A stretch of DNA of 64,000 nucleotides from Actinomadura rifamycini DSM 43936 (GCF_000425065.1 NZ_AULB01000003.1:558001-622000); one strand, 5' to 3'; shown: positions 42,517 to 53,088, counted from the stretch's first letter. Translations and numbers: made by a program. The notes: generated by a model not told the origin, from the sequence alone.

Positions 42517-42693
42517 CGCCGCGGCGAGGCCCGCCACGCGTCCCTTCCCCTTCCGTTCACCTGCGGTACGGCCAACGTTCCCACATCGGGCGGCCCGGTG
42601 TGGCCGCACCCACACCGCGCTTCGCGCGCGCACGCCCCACCGGGACGACAGAATGGGGTTCGGGACCGCGAAAGGGCACCGAAAGGGGCACCC

Positions 42694-43872
42694 ATGACCG
42701 CCGACCGCCCGTACGACATCGTCCTGTACGGGGCCACCGGGTTCACGGGCGGGCTGACCGCCGAGTACCTCGCCGGCCACGCCGACCCGGGGACGCGCTG
42801 GGCCCTCGCCGGACGCAGCACCGCCAAGCTCGAGAAGGTGCGCGACCGGCTCGCCGAGATCGACCCCGCCTGCGCCGAGCTGCCGCTGCTGCGGGCCGAC
42901 TCGTCCGACCAGGGCTCGATCGACGAGCTGGCCCGCTCGGCGCGCGTCGTCATCACGACCGTCGGCCCGTACCTGAAGCACGGCGAGCCGCTCGTCGCGG
43001 CGTGCGCGCGCGCCGGCACGGACTACGTCGACCTCACGGGCGAACCGACGTTCGTCGACCGGATGTACGTGAAGCACCACGCGGAGGCCGTGCGCACCGG
43101 CGCCCGGATCGTCCACGCGTGCGGCTTCGACTCGATCCCGCACGACCTCGGCGCCTACTTCACGGTGAAGCAGCTCCCCGAGGGCGTCCCGCTGCACGTC
43201 GAAGGCTTCGTCCGGACGCGCATGCAGGCGTCCGGCGGCACGATCCACTCGGCCCTCGGGATCTTCGCCGACCTGCCCGCGATGGCGCGGGCCGAGCGCG
43301 AGCGCCGCGCCGCCGAGGGACGTCCGGACGGCCGGACGGCGCGCGTGTCGCGGCGCCCGGCGCCGAGGAACCGCATCGGGGACGGCTGGCCGCTGCCGAT
43401 GCCCACGATCGACCCGCAGATCGTCGCCCGCTCGGCCGCCGCGCTCGACCGGTACGGGCCCGAGTTCACCTACGGCCACTACTTCGCGGTGAAGCGGCTG
43501 CCGGCGGCCGCCGCGCTCGCCGCCGGGGCGGGGGCGCTGACCGTCCTCGCGCAGGTGCCGCCGGCGCGGCGGCTGCTGACGAAGCTCAAGCCCGCCGGGG
43601 AGGGGCCGTCGGCGGAGACCCGCGCCCGGAGCTGGTTCAGCGTGAAGTTCGTCGGCGAGGGCGGCGGGCGGCGCGTCGTCACCGAGGTCCGGGGCGGCGA
43701 CCCCGGCTACGGGGAGACGGCGAAGATGCTGGGCGAGTCGGCGCTGTGCCTCGCGCACGACGCGCTGCCGAAGACGTCCGGGCAGGTCACGACGGCCGCC
43801 GCGATGGGGGACGCGCTGCTGGCGCGGCTCGGCCGGGCGGGGCTTGAGTTCCGGGTGCTGACCTCCCGGTAG
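42694..43872 (+). CDS. Saccharopine-dehydrogenase-like NAD(P)-binding oxidoreductase
   Basis: 392 aa; GAAAGGGG before ATG 42694. The N-terminal Rossmann motif IVLYGATGFTGGLTAEYLA is followed by GRSTAKLEKV, TTVGPYLKHGEPLVAAC, YVDLTGEPTFVDRM and HACGFDSIPHDLGAYF, all typical of the trans-acting enoyl reductase/saccharopine-dehydrogenase-like family (as in mycobacterial Rv2449c and Rv2953). Mycobacterial relatives reduce lipid intermediates; the substrate here is unknown. It converges on the sensor-kinase gene with an 86-bp overlap. Confidence 0.9.
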   Translation: MTADRPYDIVLYGATGFTGGLTAEYLAGHADPGTRWALAGRSTAKLEKVRDRLAEIDPACAELPLLRADSSDQGSIDELARSARVVITTVGPYLKHGEPLVAACARAGTDYVDLTGEPTFVDRMYVKHHAEAVRTGARIVHACGFDSIPHDLGAYFTVKQLPEGVPLHVEGFVRTRMQASGGTIHSALGIFADLPAMARAERERRAAEGRPDGRTARVSRRPAPRNRIGDGWPLPMPTIDPQIVARSAAALDRYGPEFTYGHYFAVKRLPAAAALAAGAGALTVLAQVPPARRLLTKLKPAGEGPSAETRARSWFSVKFVGEGGGRRVVTEVRGGDPGYGETAKMLGESALCLAHDALPKTSGQVTTAAAMGDALLARLGRAGLEFRVLTSR

Positions 43873-45004
43873 CGGGCCCGGCCCGGCCGGGGACCGGGAC
43901 GACGGCCTCGATCGTCGTGCCGCCCCCGGGCCGGCTCGTCACCGTGACCCGCCCGCCGAGCAGCTCGGCGCGCTCGGTCATGCCGCGCAGCCCGTAGGAG
44001 TCGGGACGGCGGCCCGGCGCGAAGACGTCCCGGATGGAGAAGCCGACGCCGTCGTCGGCGACCGTCAGCCGCACCCGGTCGCCGAAGTGCTCCAGCAGCA
44101 GGTCGACGCAGGAGGCGGACGCGTGCCGCAGGCTGTTGCCGACGGCCTCCTGCGCGATCCGGTACAGGGCCGTCTGCACGTGGTCGGGCAGCGCGTCCTC
44201 CAGTTCGCCCTCGACGGTGACGGTCACGTCGAGGGGGCGCCCGGACGGCCCCGGGCCGTCCCCCGCCTCGCGGGCGAGGGTCGCGAGCGCCGCCGACAGG
44301 CCCAGGTCGTCCAGGACGGGCGGGCGCAGGCCCCCGACCGCCGCGCGGGTCTCGGCCGCCGCCAGCTCGCACAGCGACCGCGCCATCATGATCTGCGCGA
44401 GGCTCTCGGGATGGTGCTCGGGCAGCGCCCGCTCGGCCGCCGACAGGTGGAACCCGAGGCCCGCGAGCCGCTGCGCGATCCCGTCGTGGATCTCCCGGCT
44501 GAGCCGCGACCGCTCGGCCTCCTGCGCCTCGACGGCGCGTTCCGCGAACCGCTCGGCGGCCTGCTCGCGCTCGCGGGCCGCGCGCAGCCGGCGGCACGAG
44601 CACAGGACGGGCGCGAACAGCTCGGCGAGCGCCGCGACCAGCGCGACGTCCTCCGGCGGGGCCGGCCCGGCGGACCGGACGTCCAGCACCGCGATGACCG
44701 AGCCGCCGCTGTGCATCGGGACGGCCGCGCCCCTGCCGTCCGCGTGCGCGCGCGCCCGTCCGTGGGCCGCCGCCCGCCCGACGTCCCCTTCGCCCAGGGG
44801 GACGGAGCGTCCGGCGCACTCCAGGAAGCGGCCGTCGTCGTCCAGGACGTAGACGTCGCAGAACGTCAGCGCGCGCGCCGACCGGACGACGAGCCCGGCG
44901 AGGTCGTCCGCCAGTCGCGGAAGCCCGCGGTCGGAGCAGGCGACCTCGACGATCCGGACGAGCAGGTCGGAGCCGCGCCCGGCCAGCGTGTCCGGGACGG
45001 TCAC
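43787..45004 (-). CDS. NarL-type sensor histidine kinase with GAF domain
   Basis: 405 aa; GTG 45004 overlaps the regulator stop (GTGA). No membrane helix. A GAF-like N-terminal domain (about 15-160) precedes a short coiled coil and the HisKA_3 box SRLSREIHDGIAQRL (phospho-acceptor His), then a HATPase_c with QTALYRIAQEAVGNSLRHA, VADDGVGF and GLRGMTERAELLGG. It is thus a cytosolic sensor, probably of a small ligand or redox state, and phosphorylates the LuxR-type regulator encoded just upstream in the same operon. The last 35 residues are Pro/Ala-rich. Confidence 0.92.
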   Translation of the reverse strand: MTVPDTLAGRGSDLLVRIVEVACSDRGLPRLADDLAGLVVRSARALTFCDVYVLDDDGRFLECAGRSVPLGEGDVGRAAAHGRARAHADGRGAAVPMHSGGSVIAVLDVRSAGPAPPEDVALVAALAELFAPVLCSCRRLRAAREREQAAERFAERAVEAQEAERSRLSREIHDGIAQRLAGLGFHLSAAERALPEHHPESLAQIMMARSLCELAAAETRAAVGGLRPPVLDDLGLSAALATLAREAGDGPGPSGRPLDVTVTVEGELEDALPDHVQTALYRIAQEAVGNSLRHASASCVDLLLEHFGDRVRLTVADDGVGFSIRDVFAPGRRPDSYGLRGMTERAELLGGRVTVTSRPGGGTTIEAVVPVPGRAGPATGRSAPGTQAPPGRAAPAARPPSRRPS

Positions 45005-45657
45005 CGGAACAGGCCCTCGCGCAGCGCGACCGCGATCGCCGCCGACCGGTCGGCCACCTCCAGCTTGCGGTACAGCGCGCGCAGGTGGCTCTTGACCGTC
45101 TCCTCGCTCAGCACGAGCCGGGACGCGATCGCCTTGTTCGACAGCCCGCCGACCAGCAGCGACAGCACCTCGCTCTCGCGCTGGGTGAGGCCCCGGTCGG
45201 CGCCCGGCCAGAACTCGCCGCGGGTCAGCCGGGCCGCCGTCACCGCCATCCGCCCCGCGAGCGTGGGGTCGACGACGGTCTCGCCCTGCGCGACCTCCTC
45301 CAGCCGCCGCACCAGCTCCGGCCCGTCCACCCGTTTCAGCAGGTAGCCGCCGGCCCCGGCGCGCAGCGCCTCGAAGACGTACTGCTCGTCGTCGTACACC
45401 GACAGGAACACCACGCGCACCTCGGGGACCCGGCCGGTGAGCTGCCGGCACAGGTCGAGCCCGCTCTCCGGGCCGAGCCGGACGTCCAGCAGCACGACGT
45501 CCGGGCGGAGCGCGGCGACCAGCCGGGTCGCCTCCGCGCCCGTCCCGGCCTGCCCGACGACGCGCACGCGGCCGGAGAACCCGGCCAGCATCGCCTGCAA
45601 TCCGGCCAGGATCATCTCGTGGTCGTCGACCAGGACGACGCGTACGGGGGCGCTCAT
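45001..45657 (-). CDS. LuxR/NarL-family response regulator
   Basis: 218 aa. Receiver domain with VLVDDHEMILAGLQ (acidic pocket), LLDVRL (phospho-Asp) and GGYLLKRV (Lys); C-terminal LuxR HTH with LTQRESEVLSLLVGGLSNKAIASRL and VKSHLRALYRKLEV. First gene of the pair. Its place between cbbLSX and phosphoribulokinase, divergent to the latter, makes control of CO2 fixation worth considering. Confidence 0.94.
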   Translation of the reverse strand: MSAPVRVVLVDDHEMILAGLQAMLAGFSGRVRVVGQAGTGAEATRLVAALRPDVVLLDVRLGPESGLDLCRQLTGRVPEVRVVFLSVYDDEQYVFEALRAGAGGYLLKRVDGPELVRRLEEVAQGETVVDPTLAGRMAVTAARLTRGEFWPGADRGLTQRESEVLSLLVGGLSNKAIASRLVLSEETVKSHLRALYRKLEVADRSAAIAVALREGLFR

Positions 45658-45816
45658 CCCGGCACGATAACAACCGGAAGCTACTCGCCAGTAGCCCCCG
45701 GGGCGGCCCCGTTCCGGCGTCTCACCCGCGCTCTCCCCTGATTGGGGGAAGCGGCCACGGGACGTCCAGCATAATCTTCATGGCGAAAACTGAATTTCGC
45801 AGGACGGAGGAGCGAG

Positions 45817-46785
45817 GTGCCCCATCGGATCGTGCATATGCTCCGGGCGCGCGGCTCGGGCCGCCGCCCCGTCATGCTCGCCATCGCCGGGGACAGCGCG
45901 GCGGGCAAGACCACTCTCACGCGGGGGCTTGTGCAGTGCCTGGGGGCCGACCGGATGACCGCGGTCTGCGTGGACGACTACCACCGCTACGACCGCGAGG
46001 AGCGCGCCGGCAAACCCTTCACGGCGCTGCACCCCGACTGCAACCACATCGACATCATGGAGCAGCACCTGCAGCTCCTGTCGATGGGCGAACCGATCCT
46101 CAAGCCCGTGTACGACCACTCCACCGGACGGCTCGTCCGGCCGGAACCGGTCGAGCCGCGCGACTTCGTGATCGTCGAGGGGCTGCTCCCCCTGCACACC
46201 CGCCTCGCCCGCGCCTGCTTCGACATCACCGTCTACCTCGACCCGCCCGAACCGCTGCGGCACTCCTGGAAGATCGCGCGCGACTGCGAGAAGCGCGGCT
46301 ACTCCCCCGACCAGGTTCGCGCCGAACTGGACCGCCGCGAGCCCGAGAGCGCCGCCTACATCCGCCCCCAGCGCAAGCACGCCGACATCGTCGTCCGGTT
46401 CGCGCCCGTCGCGGGCCGCGTCGACCCGCCCGGCACCCCGCTGTCGGCCGAACTGCTGCTGCGCCCGACGATCGACCACCCCGAGCTGACCGGCGTCCTC
46501 GACGCCGAACCCGGCGCCGGGACGGCCATGCACCTGCGGCTGCACCGCGACACCGACGGCCGCCCCGTGGACGCCCTGCACGTGCACGGGTACGTCTCGC
46601 CCGAGGAGTCGCAGGTCGTCAAGAAGGCCATCTGGGCGCGGCTCGGCGCCCGCGCCGGCGACGGCCTCGTCGACCCGGACGCCCTCGGCCGGCTCGGCGG
46701 CGCCGGCACCAGCGACCCGCTCGCGATCACCCAGCTGCTCCTGCTCTACCACCTGCTCGACGCGGACCACCGCCAAGCCGCCTGA
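45817..46785 (+). CDS. prk: Phosphoribulokinase
   Basis: 322 aa; GTG 45817 with GGAGGAG. The P-loop reads AIAGDSAAGKTTLTRGL (residues about 22-38); VDDYHRYDREERAG, TALHPDCNHIDIMEQHL and KPVYDHSTGRLVRPE are characteristic phosphoribulokinase segments, distinguishing it from uridine kinase, and FVIVEGLLPLHT follows. The C-terminal domain (about 210-322) is the usual PRK extension. It makes ribulose 1,5-bisphosphate for the Rubisco encoded 5 kb away, so this window can supply both Calvin-cycle-specific enzymes. Confidence 0.94.
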   Translation: MPHRIVHMLRARGSGRRPVMLAIAGDSAAGKTTLTRGLVQCLGADRMTAVCVDDYHRYDREERAGKPFTALHPDCNHIDIMEQHLQLLSMGEPILKPVYDHSTGRLVRPEPVEPRDFVIVEGLLPLHTRLARACFDITVYLDPPEPLRHSWKIARDCEKRGYSPDQVRAELDRREPESAAYIRPQRKHADIVVRFAPVAGRVDPPGTPLSAELLLRPTIDHPELTGVLDAEPGAGTAMHLRLHRDTDGRPVDALHVHGYVSPEESQVVKKAIWARLGARAGDGLVDPDALGRLGGAGTSDPLAITQLLLLYHLLDADHRQAA

Positions 46786-46863
46786 ACCGTAGAGTTCGGG
46801 CTCCGCGGACGCGCGGGGAGGCCCCGGGGCTTCGGACCTGTGCCCCGGGCCGCGCGGCGCGGC

Positions 46864-46905
46864 GGCCGGGAGGGCGCCCAGCGGGCGCACGGCGCCCTCC
46901 CGGCC
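46864..46905. terminator. 14-bp perfect hairpin after prk
   Basis: GGCCGGGAGGGCGC (46864-46877) pairs with GCGCCCTCCCGGCC (46892-46905), 14-nt loop. It lies between the convergent prk and zinc-ribbon genes. Confidence 0.75.
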
Positions 46906-47019
46906 TATCCACGGCCCGGTCCACGGGCTCGCGTCCACGCCTCGCGCAGGCGGCCGCGGGCGGCCGGAACCGGACGTCCGGCCGGTGCTCCGCTCCGGTG
47001 CCGAACGGGACCGTGCGGG

Positions 47020-47358
47020 TCAGCCCGCCGGGCCCCGGCTGAGGACCCGGCTCAGCGCGGCCGCGACCTCCGCCGACAGGTCCCGCTCGTCCGCCCCGCC
47101 GGGCGCGCCCGCGCGGACGAGATCGTCCCGGACGGCCTCGCGGGTGTGGCCGCAGTCGCGGCACTCCACCTCGCCCAGCCGGCACACCAGCGCGGCCGAC
47201 TCGCACGCGGTGCAGCGGTCGAGTCCGTCCGCCCAGCCGTGGACGGACTGGCAGCCGGGGCAGACCAGGACCTGGCGGTCCGCCCGGACCCCGCGCCGCC
47301 ACGGGCTCGCGCCCCGCACGGGATCGGTCTGCCGCGCCCCGCAGCTGAAGCAGGGCAT
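47020..47358 (-). CDS. Zinc-ribbon protein, 112 aa
   Basis: ATG 47358 with GGAGGTGTG just upstream. Four Cys pairs: CFSC, CPGC, CTAC and CRDC, i.e. two zinc ribbons, then a helical acidic tail. It follows the peroxiredoxin gene on the same strand but is separated by a hairpin. No defined family. Confidence 0.75.
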   Translation of the reverse strand: MPCFSCGARQTDPVRGASPWRRGVRADRQVLVCPGCQSVHGWADGLDRCTACESAALVCRLGEVECRDCGHTREAVRDDLVRAGAPGGADERDLSAEVAAALSRVLSRGPAG

Positions 47359-47377
47359 CACACCTCCAGGGGTGCGG

Positions 47378-47411
47378 GGGCCGGTTCCGGCCACCTGTCC
47401 GGAACCGGCCC
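47378..47411 (-). terminator. 13-bp perfect hairpin after ahpE
   Basis: GGGCCGGTTCCGG (47378-47390) pairs with CCGGAACCGGCCC (47399-47411), 8-nt loop. Confidence 0.75.
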
Positions 47412-47417
47412 GTTCGC

Positions 47418-47876
47418 TCAGAGACCGGCGAGCGCCTTGCGGTACTCGTCGATGTCGCGCGCGTCCGGGATGGCGTTCTCCACCTTCCACCGGACGACGC
47501 CCTCGGTGTCGATGATGAAGGTCCCGCGCGTGGCGAGGCCCTTCTCCTCGTCGAACACCCCGTAGCGCTGTGCGACCCCGCCGTGCGGCCAGAAGTCCGC
47601 GAGCAGCGGGAACTGGTACTTCTCCTGGTCGGCCCAGGCGCGCAGCGCGAACATCGAGTCCACCGACACGGCCAGGACCTGCACGTCGTCCCCGCCCAGC
47701 GTGGGCAGCTCGTCCCTGATCTCGCACAGCTCACCGGTGCAGACGCCGCTGAACGCCAGGGGGTAGAACACCAGGACGACGTTCTTGCGTCCCCGGAAGT
47801 CCGACAGCTTCACCGGCGTCCCGTGCTGGTCCTTCAGTTCGAAGTCCGGGGCGCCGTCGCCTACCTCAACCGCCAA
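47418..47876 (-). CDS. ahpE: AhpE-type peroxiredoxin
   Basis: 152 aa from a TTG at 47876 (AGGAG five bases upstream; homologues begin MA-[IV]-EVGD-x-APDF). A GTG two codons earlier is an alternative. Motifs: [38 protein letters not shown] with the peroxidatic Cys, and [13 protein letters not shown]. It reduces peroxides in the cytosol; AhpE proteins are reduced by mycoredoxin or mycothiol. Confidence 0.92.
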   Translation of the reverse strand: MAVEVGDGAPDFELKDQHGTPVKLSDFRGRKNVVLVFYPLAFSGVCTGELCEIRDELPTLGGDDVQVLAVSVDSMFALRAWADQEKYQFPLLADFWPHGGVAQRYGVFDEEKGLATRGTFIIDTEGVVRWKVENAIPDARDIDEYRKALAGL

Positions 47877-48217
47877 AGCCACTCCTGTTTGTTTGCAAGA
47901 CCCTCGGCGTCGGGCCCTGGGGCCCTCCTTCATCGGGCCTTGCGTGCGATTGCTGCATCGCTCCGACTCGCCCCAGGGGCTCGCTGGGCGACCAGGTTCT
48001 CGCTCCGCTCGCTTTCCGCCCCCGGCCTTGCCTTCGGACGCGATCGCAGTGCTTCCCGTCCGCTCCGGCCGGGATGTGGGCTGAGGTCTTGTCCGGAGGT
48101 CCTTCGGCGAGTCGTGAACGACTCTACGGTAAGGCACCCGGGCAGAGCGGTAGCGCGCGCCCCGGCTTCCGGCGGGACGGCTGAGGGACGGGCGGCGTGC
48201 GCCCGTCCCCCGCGCGT
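47877..48217. other. 341-bp gap, only a terminator seen
   Basis: No ORF with coding bias on either strand and no tRNA-like T-loop. The hairpin at 48185-48209 terminates the DUF3052 gene. The rest must hold the ahpE promoter; part of it is less GC-rich than the surroundings. Confidence 0.5.
48185..48209 (-). terminator. Hairpin after the DUF3052 gene
   Basis: GGGACGGGC (48185-48193) pairs with GCCCGTCCC (48201-48209), 7-nt loop. Confidence 0.7.
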
Positions 48218-48649
48218 CTACTTCCCTTTGACCTTGGGCGCGGCGAGCCTCGTCCCCGACCATTCCTTGCCGGCGCTGAGGCTGCGCGACTGGGACAGGC
48301 CGGCCGTGGTGGCCGCCTCGCCGATGTCGCTGGGCTCCACGTGGCCCTCGCGTCCCGCCTTGGGCGTCAGCAGCCAGATGTCGCCGCCGCTGGTGAGGGG
48401 GACCATCGCGTCGGTCAGGCCCTCGAACAGGTCGCCGTCGTCCTCGCGCCACCACAGCAGCACGATGTCGACCACGTCGTCGTAGTCCTCGTCGACCAGC
48501 TCGTTCCCCGTGACGGCCTCGACGGAGTCGCGGAGCTCCTCGTCCACGTCGTCGTCGTAGCCGATCTCCTGCACCACCTGGCCCGCCTTCAGGCCGAGCC
48601 GTTCGGCCAGGCTGCGCTCAGACTGCGCCTGACCCGCGGTCGCGCTCAC
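48218..48649 (-). CDS. DUF3052 protein
   Basis: 143 aa; GTG 48649 with GGAGGA upstream. Typical family segments: [47 protein letters not shown], and [20 protein letters not shown]. This conserved actinobacterial protein usually lies by the peroxiredoxin and aceE, as here. Function unknown. Confidence 0.93.
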   Translation of the reverse strand: MSATAGQAQSERSLAERLGLKAGQVVQEIGYDDDVDEELRDSVEAVTGNELVDEDYDDVVDIVLLWWREDDGDLFEGLTDAMVPLTSGGDIWLLTPKAGREGHVEPSDIGEAATTAGLSQSRSLSAGKEWSGTRLAAPKVKGK

Positions 48650-48894
48650 GAAAGTCCTCCCATGTCGTTCGTCCGCACGGTGCTCCGTGCACCTGTGCAC
48701 ATCTCCTGTACGGCCCCCCGGAGCGGGCGGCCCGTCCGCACCTGTGCGGTGTTTGCGGGACAGTCCACACAAGGGTGGGCCCCTAGCGCAAGTGTCTTCA
48801 CGGCATTTGGCGCCCTCATTGGGCCGATGCCGGAATCGGCCGTCACGATGCGGCCACCGAGGGTGTGGTTCGAGCCCGTTTCTTGATACAACCG

Positions 48895-49302
48895 TCAACC
48901 CCTGAGGAAGGACAACCGGACCTGGCGGTCGGGGTTGTCGACGTTGAGGTCCACCAGTGCGATCGACTGCCACGTGCCGAGCGCGAGGCGCCCGGCCAGG
49001 ACCGGGACGGTCGCGTAGGGCGGGACGAGCCCGGGCATGACGTGCGACCTGCCGTGGCCGCGCGACCCGTGGGCGTGGCGCCACCGGTCGTCCGCGGGCA
49101 GCAGGTCGCCGAGCGCGGCGAGCAGGTCGTCGTCGCTGCCCGCCCCCAGTTCGATGAGCGCGACGCCGGCGGTGGCGTGCGGCACGAAGACGTGCAGCAG
49201 CCCGTCGCCGCCGGCGTCGGCCGCGAACCTCTGGCATTCCGCCGTGATGTCGTGCACGGCCTCCTTCGATCCGGTGGACACCCGGATCACGGTGCTCTCC
49301 AT
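48895..49302 (-). CDS. YjbQ/UPF0047 family protein
   Basis: 135 aa, the family's normal size. Signatures: LLHVFVPHATAGVALIELG, RWRHAHGSRGHGRSHVMPGLV with conserved His residues, and ALGTWQSIALVDLN. Members have a weak thiamine-phosphate synthase activity in vitro; the physiological role is unclear. Confidence 0.93.
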   Translation of the reverse strand: MESTVIRVSTGSKEAVHDITAECQRFAADAGGDGLLHVFVPHATAGVALIELGAGSDDDLLAALGDLLPADDRWRHAHGSRGHGRSHVMPGLVPPYATVPVLAGRLALGTWQSIALVDLNVDNPDRQVRLSFLRG

Positions 49303-49368
49303 GGCATCGGGTCTACCCCATCGGCGGCGCGGGACCCGTCCGGCCCCGCACCGTCGCTCCCGTTCCCC

Positions 49369-49572
49369 TCAGCGGGACGCCGTGTGCGCCTCGCGGCGCT
49401 CGATGACGGCGTCGGGCCCCGGGAAGACGAGGGTCTCGTGCCCGTCATCGAAGCGGACGAGGTAGGGCGGGCCGCCGTCGTCGCCGCGCACTTCGATGAT
49501 CTCGCCCGCCCGCTCCGGCATCCCGACGATCTTGCCGTGGACGTGCAGCTTGTCTCCGATGCGTCCGTTCAT
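49369..49572 (-). CDS. DUF1918 protein, 67 aa
   Basis: Small SH3-like beta protein: [21 protein letters not shown], then [23 protein letters not shown]. This is the single-domain DUF1918 type common in actinomycetes. No known function. Confidence 0.9.
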   Translation of the reverse strand: MNGRIGDKLHVHGKIVGMPERAGEIIEVRGDDGGPPYLVRFDDGHETLVFPGPDAVIERREAHTASR

Positions 49573-49841
49573 GTCTCCCCCAAGTCACGGTCGCTTTTCC
49601 CGGCCTCCTACGTTCGTTCCCCGCCCGGACGGGCAATCTCACGAGGACGCGCAAAAAAACGCGTCGCCGATCCGGCCTGCGCCACGGCCGCGCGGGCAGC
49701 CGGTTACCGGACGGTAGAGATGCGTTAACCGTCGTGAGCGGCGACGATGGACGCGAATGCAGGCGACGAACAGTCGTGCGGAGACCGGCGGCCTCCGGCC
49801 GGGGTCTCACCAGCACAGACGGTAAGCACAGAGGGGACCCC

Positions 49842-52631
49842 GTGGCTTCCGGACGTCAACGCTACTCGATCATCAGCGACGGCCTGCCGAGCCAGCTGCC
49901 CGACATCAACCCGGACGAGACCCGGGAGTGGCTGGAATCGCTGGACACGGTCATCAAGACCGAGGGCCGGGGCCGGGCCCGCTACGTCATGCTGCGGCTC
50001 CTGGAGCGGGCCCGCGAGCTGCAGGTCGGCGTGCCGGGCCTGCGCAGCACCGACTTCATCAACACGATCCCGCCGGAGCTGGAGCCCTGGTTCCCCGGCG
50101 ACGAGCACGTCGAGCGCCGCATCCGCGCCTACATCCGGTGGAACGCCGCGATCATGGTGTCGCGCGCGAACCGCCCCGACATCGGCGTCGGCGGGCACAT
50201 CGCCACGTACGCGTCGGCCGCGTCGCTGTACGAGGTGGGCTTCAACCACTTCTTCCGCGGCAAGGACCACGGCGAGTCCGGCGACCAGGTGTTCCTCCAG
50301 GGTCACGCCTCCCCCGGCATCTACGCGCGCGCCTACCTTGAGGGGCGGCTGCCCGAGGAGAAGCTGGACGGCTTCCGGCAGGAGCAGTCGCACCCCGGCG
50401 GCGGGCTGTCGTCCTACCCGCACCCCCGGCTGATGCCGGACTTCTGGGAGTTCCCCACGGTGTCCATGGGCCTCACCGCGATCGACGCGGTGTACCAGGC
50501 CCGGTTCAACCGCTACCTCTACAACCGCCGCATCAAGGACACGTCGCGCTCGCACGTGTGGGCGTTCCTCGGCGACGGCGAGATGGGCGAGCCCGAGTCG
50601 CTCGGCGCGATCGGCCTGGCCGCCCGCGAGGAGCTCGACAACCTCACGTTCGTCGTCAACTGCAACCTCCAGCAGCTCGACGGCCCGGTACGCGGCAACG
50701 GCAAGATCATCCAGGAGCTCGAGTCGTTCTTCCGCGGCGCCGGCTGGAACGTCATCAAGGTCATCTGGGGCCGCGACTGGGACCCGCTGCTCGCGCAGGA
50801 CGTCGACGGCGCGCTCGTCAACAAGATGAACACGACGCCCGACGGCCAGTTCCAGACGTTCAGCGTCGAGTCGGGCTCGTACATCCGGGAGAAGTTCTTC
50901 GGCGACGACCCCCGGCTGCGCAAGATCGTCCAGGACCTGACGGACGACGACCTGCGCAAGCTGTCGCGCGGCGGGCACGACTACCGGAAGGTGTACGCGG
51001 CGTTCAAGGCGGCCCGCGAGCACGTCGGCCAGCCGACGGTGATCCTGGCGCACACGATCAAGGGCTGGACGCTCGGCTCCGACTTCGAGGCGCGCAACGC
51101 CACGCACCAGATGAAGAAGCTCACCAAGGCCGAGCTGAAGGAGTTCCGCGACCGCCTCTACCTGGACATCCCGGACTCCGCGCTCGAGCAGCCGCTGCCG
51201 CCCTACTACCACCCGGGCGAGGACTCCGACGAGATCCAGTACATGCGCGAGCGCCGCGCGGCCCTCGGCGGGTTCCTGCCGAAGCGCGTCGTGCGGGCCA
51301 AGCCGCTGAAGCTCCCCGGCGACCCGGTGTACGCCGAACTGAAGAAGGGGTCCGGCAAGCAGAACGTGGCGACGACGATGGCGTTCGTCCGGCTGCTCAA
51401 GGACCTCATCAAGGACGAGAACATCGGCGCCCGGTTCGTCCCGATCGCCCCGGACGAGTACCGCACGTTCGGCATGGACTCGCTGTTCCCGACGTCCAAG
51501 ATCTACTCGCCGCACGGGCAGACCTACGACGCGGTGGACCGGAAGCTGCTGCTGTCGTACAAGGAGTCCGAGAGCGGGCAGATGCTGCACGAGGGCATCA
51601 GCGAGGCCGGGTCGATGGCCTCGACGATCGCCGCGGGCACGTCCTACGCGACGCACGGCGAGCACATGATCCCCGTCTACATCTTCTACTCGATGTTCGG
51701 GTTCCAGCGGACCGGCGACCAGATGTGGGCGCTCGGCGACCAGATGGGCCGCGGGTTCCTGCTCGGCGCCACCGCCGGCCGCACCACCCTCACCGGCGAG
51801 GGGCTCCAGCACGCCGACGGCCACTCCCCGCTGCTCGCGGCGACGAACCCCGCGTGCGTCCACTACGACCCGACCTGGTCGTTCGAGCTGGCGTACATCA
51901 CGCAGGACGCGCTGCGCCGCATGTACGGGACGTCCGAGGAGCACCCGGACGGCGAGGACGTCTTCTACTACCTCACCGTCTACAACGAGCCCTACCAGCA
52001 GCCCGCCGAGCCCGACGGCCTGGACGTCGCCGGGCTGCTCAAGGGCCTGTACCGGTACCGGTCCGCGCCGGAGACCGCCGCGGGCGACGGGCAGCCGCCG
52101 CGCGCGCAGATCCTCGCGTCCGGCGTCGGCGGCCGGTGGGCGCTGGAGGCGCAGCGGCTCCTCGCCGAGGACTGGGGCGTCGCCGCGGACGTCTGGTCCG
52201 CGACCTCGTGGAACGAGCTGGCCCGCGAGGCCCGCGAGTGCGACGAGCACAACCTGCTGAACCCCGAGGGCGAGCAGCGCGTCCCGTACGTCACCCGCAC
52301 CCTCGACGGCGTCGCGGGGCCGATCGTCGCGGTGTCGGACTTCGCCCGCGCCGTCCCCGACCAGATCGCCCCGTGGGTGAACGGCGACTACACGTCGCTC
52401 GGCACCGACGGCTTCGGGTTCTCCGACACCCGCGCCGCCGCCCGCCGGTTCTTCCACGTGGACGCGGCGTCGATCGTCCTGGCCGTCCTCACCCGGCTCG
52501 TCCGGCAGGGCGAGGTCAAGCCGGAGACCCTCCCGCAGGCCATCGCGAAGTACCGGCTGAACGCGGAGGTCAGCGACGTGTTCGCGGGCGGCGCCGGCAG
52601 CGCCGAGAGCAACACCGGCGGCGAGAGCTAG
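49842..52631 (+). CDS. aceE: Pyruvate dehydrogenase E1 component, homodimeric
   Basis: 929 aa; GTG 49842 with AGAGGGG upstream, giving the usual start [23 protein letters not shown]/Mg motif [10 protein letters not shown] followed by [21 protein letters not shown] and [19 protein letters not shown] belong to the C-terminal active-site half. It decarboxylates pyruvate and acetylates the E2 lipoyl domain. Full length, single transcript; no E2 gene nearby, which is normal in actinomycetes. Confidence 0.96.
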   Translation: MASGRQRYSIISDGLPSQLPDINPDETREWLESLDTVIKTEGRGRARYVMLRLLERARELQVGVPGLRSTDFINTIPPELEPWFPGDEHVERRIRAYIRWNAAIMVSRANRPDIGVGGHIATYASAASLYEVGFNHFFRGKDHGESGDQVFLQGHASPGIYARAYLEGRLPEEKLDGFRQEQSHPGGGLSSYPHPRLMPDFWEFPTVSMGLTAIDAVYQARFNRYLYNRRIKDTSRSHVWAFLGDGEMGEPESLGAIGLAAREELDNLTFVVNCNLQQLDGPVRGNGKIIQELESFFRGAGWNVIKVIWGRDWDPLLAQDVDGALVNKMNTTPDGQFQTFSVESGSYIREKFFGDDPRLRKIVQDLTDDDLRKLSRGGHDYRKVYAAFKAAREHVGQPTVILAHTIKGWTLGSDFEARNATHQMKKLTKAELKEFRDRLYLDIPDSALEQPLPPYYHPGEDSDEIQYMRERRAALGGFLPKRVVRAKPLKLPGDPVYAELKKGSGKQNVATTMAFVRLLKDLIKDENIGARFVPIAPDEYRTFGMDSLFPTSKIYSPHGQTYDAVDRKLLLSYKESESGQMLHEGISEAGSMASTIAAGTSYATHGEHMIPVYIFYSMFGFQRTGDQMWALGDQMGRGFLLGATAGRTTLTGEGLQHADGHSPLLAATNPACVHYDPTWSFELAYITQDALRRMYGTSEEHPDGEDVFYYLTVYNEPYQQPAEPDGLDVAGLLKGLYRYRSAPETAAGDGQPPRAQILASGVGGRWALEAQRLLAEDWGVAADVWSATSWNELAREARECDEHNLLNPEGEQRVPYVTRTLDGVAGPIVAVSDFARAVPDQIAPWVNGDYTSLGTDGFGFSDTRAAARRFFHVDAASIVLAVLTRLVRQGEVKPETLPQAIAKYRLNAEVSDVFAGGAGSAESNTGGES

Positions 52632-52698
52632 CCGGCCCGGGCGGGCGGCGCGCGAACGCGGAGGTGGGGGCCGCGTCCGCCGCCGCCCGGCGGCGTGC

Positions 52699-53088
52699 TC
52701 AGGGCGCCGGCGGCGTGAACACGCCGAACCGGTTGCCGGACGGGTCCTCCAGGTAGGCGAAGCGGAGGCCCCGCGCCGTCGCGGCCGTCGCCGCCGCCAC
52801 CTTCCCGCCGCACTCCTCCGCACGCGCGCACGCCGCGTCGACGTCCTCGACCATGACGACGAACAGCGCGTGCGCCCCGCCCGCCCCGGGCTCGTGCGAG
52901 AGCCCGCCGCTCGGCGCGTCCGCGCCCGCGTAGCGGACCAGGTCGTACCCCTCGCTGCCGGGGAAGGCCGAGCCGGGGTCGGCGTCGAACCGCCAGCCGA
53001 ACATGTCGCCGTAGAACCGGCGCGCCGCGTCCGGGGCGTCCGTGCCGATCTGGAACCACGCGACGGTGTTGAACGCCGGAATCGCCAT
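52699..53088 (-). CDS. VOC-family (glyoxalase-like) protein
   Basis: 129 aa from ATG 53088 (GAGGAAG upstream). One glyoxalase/bleomycin-resistance fold: VAWFQIGTDAPDAARRFYGDMFGW, then VEDVDAACARAEECGGKV and FAYLEDPSGNRFGVF, with the usual C-terminal Glu region (PSGNRFGVF). It is adjacent to a WYL regulator on the same strand; such pairs are frequent. Confidence 0.9.
   Translation of the reverse strand: MAIPAFNTVAWFQIGTDAPDAARRFYGDMFGWRFDADPGSAFPGSEGYDLVRYAGADAPSGGLSHEPGAGGAHALFVVMVEDVDAACARAEECGGKVAAATAATARGLRFAYLEDPSGNRFGVFTPPAP

Noticed and set aside
43787..43872. 86-bp overlap of sensor kinase and reductase genes as an assembly error
   Set aside because: Both frames end with normal C-termini after their last conserved domain; convergent overlaps of this size are common in GC-rich genomes and also occur at 12284 and 42361 here.
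48866..48885. T-loop-like GGTTCGAGCCC as part of a tRNA
   Set aside because: The flanking bases do not form a T-stem, and there is no acceptor or anticodon arm around it.
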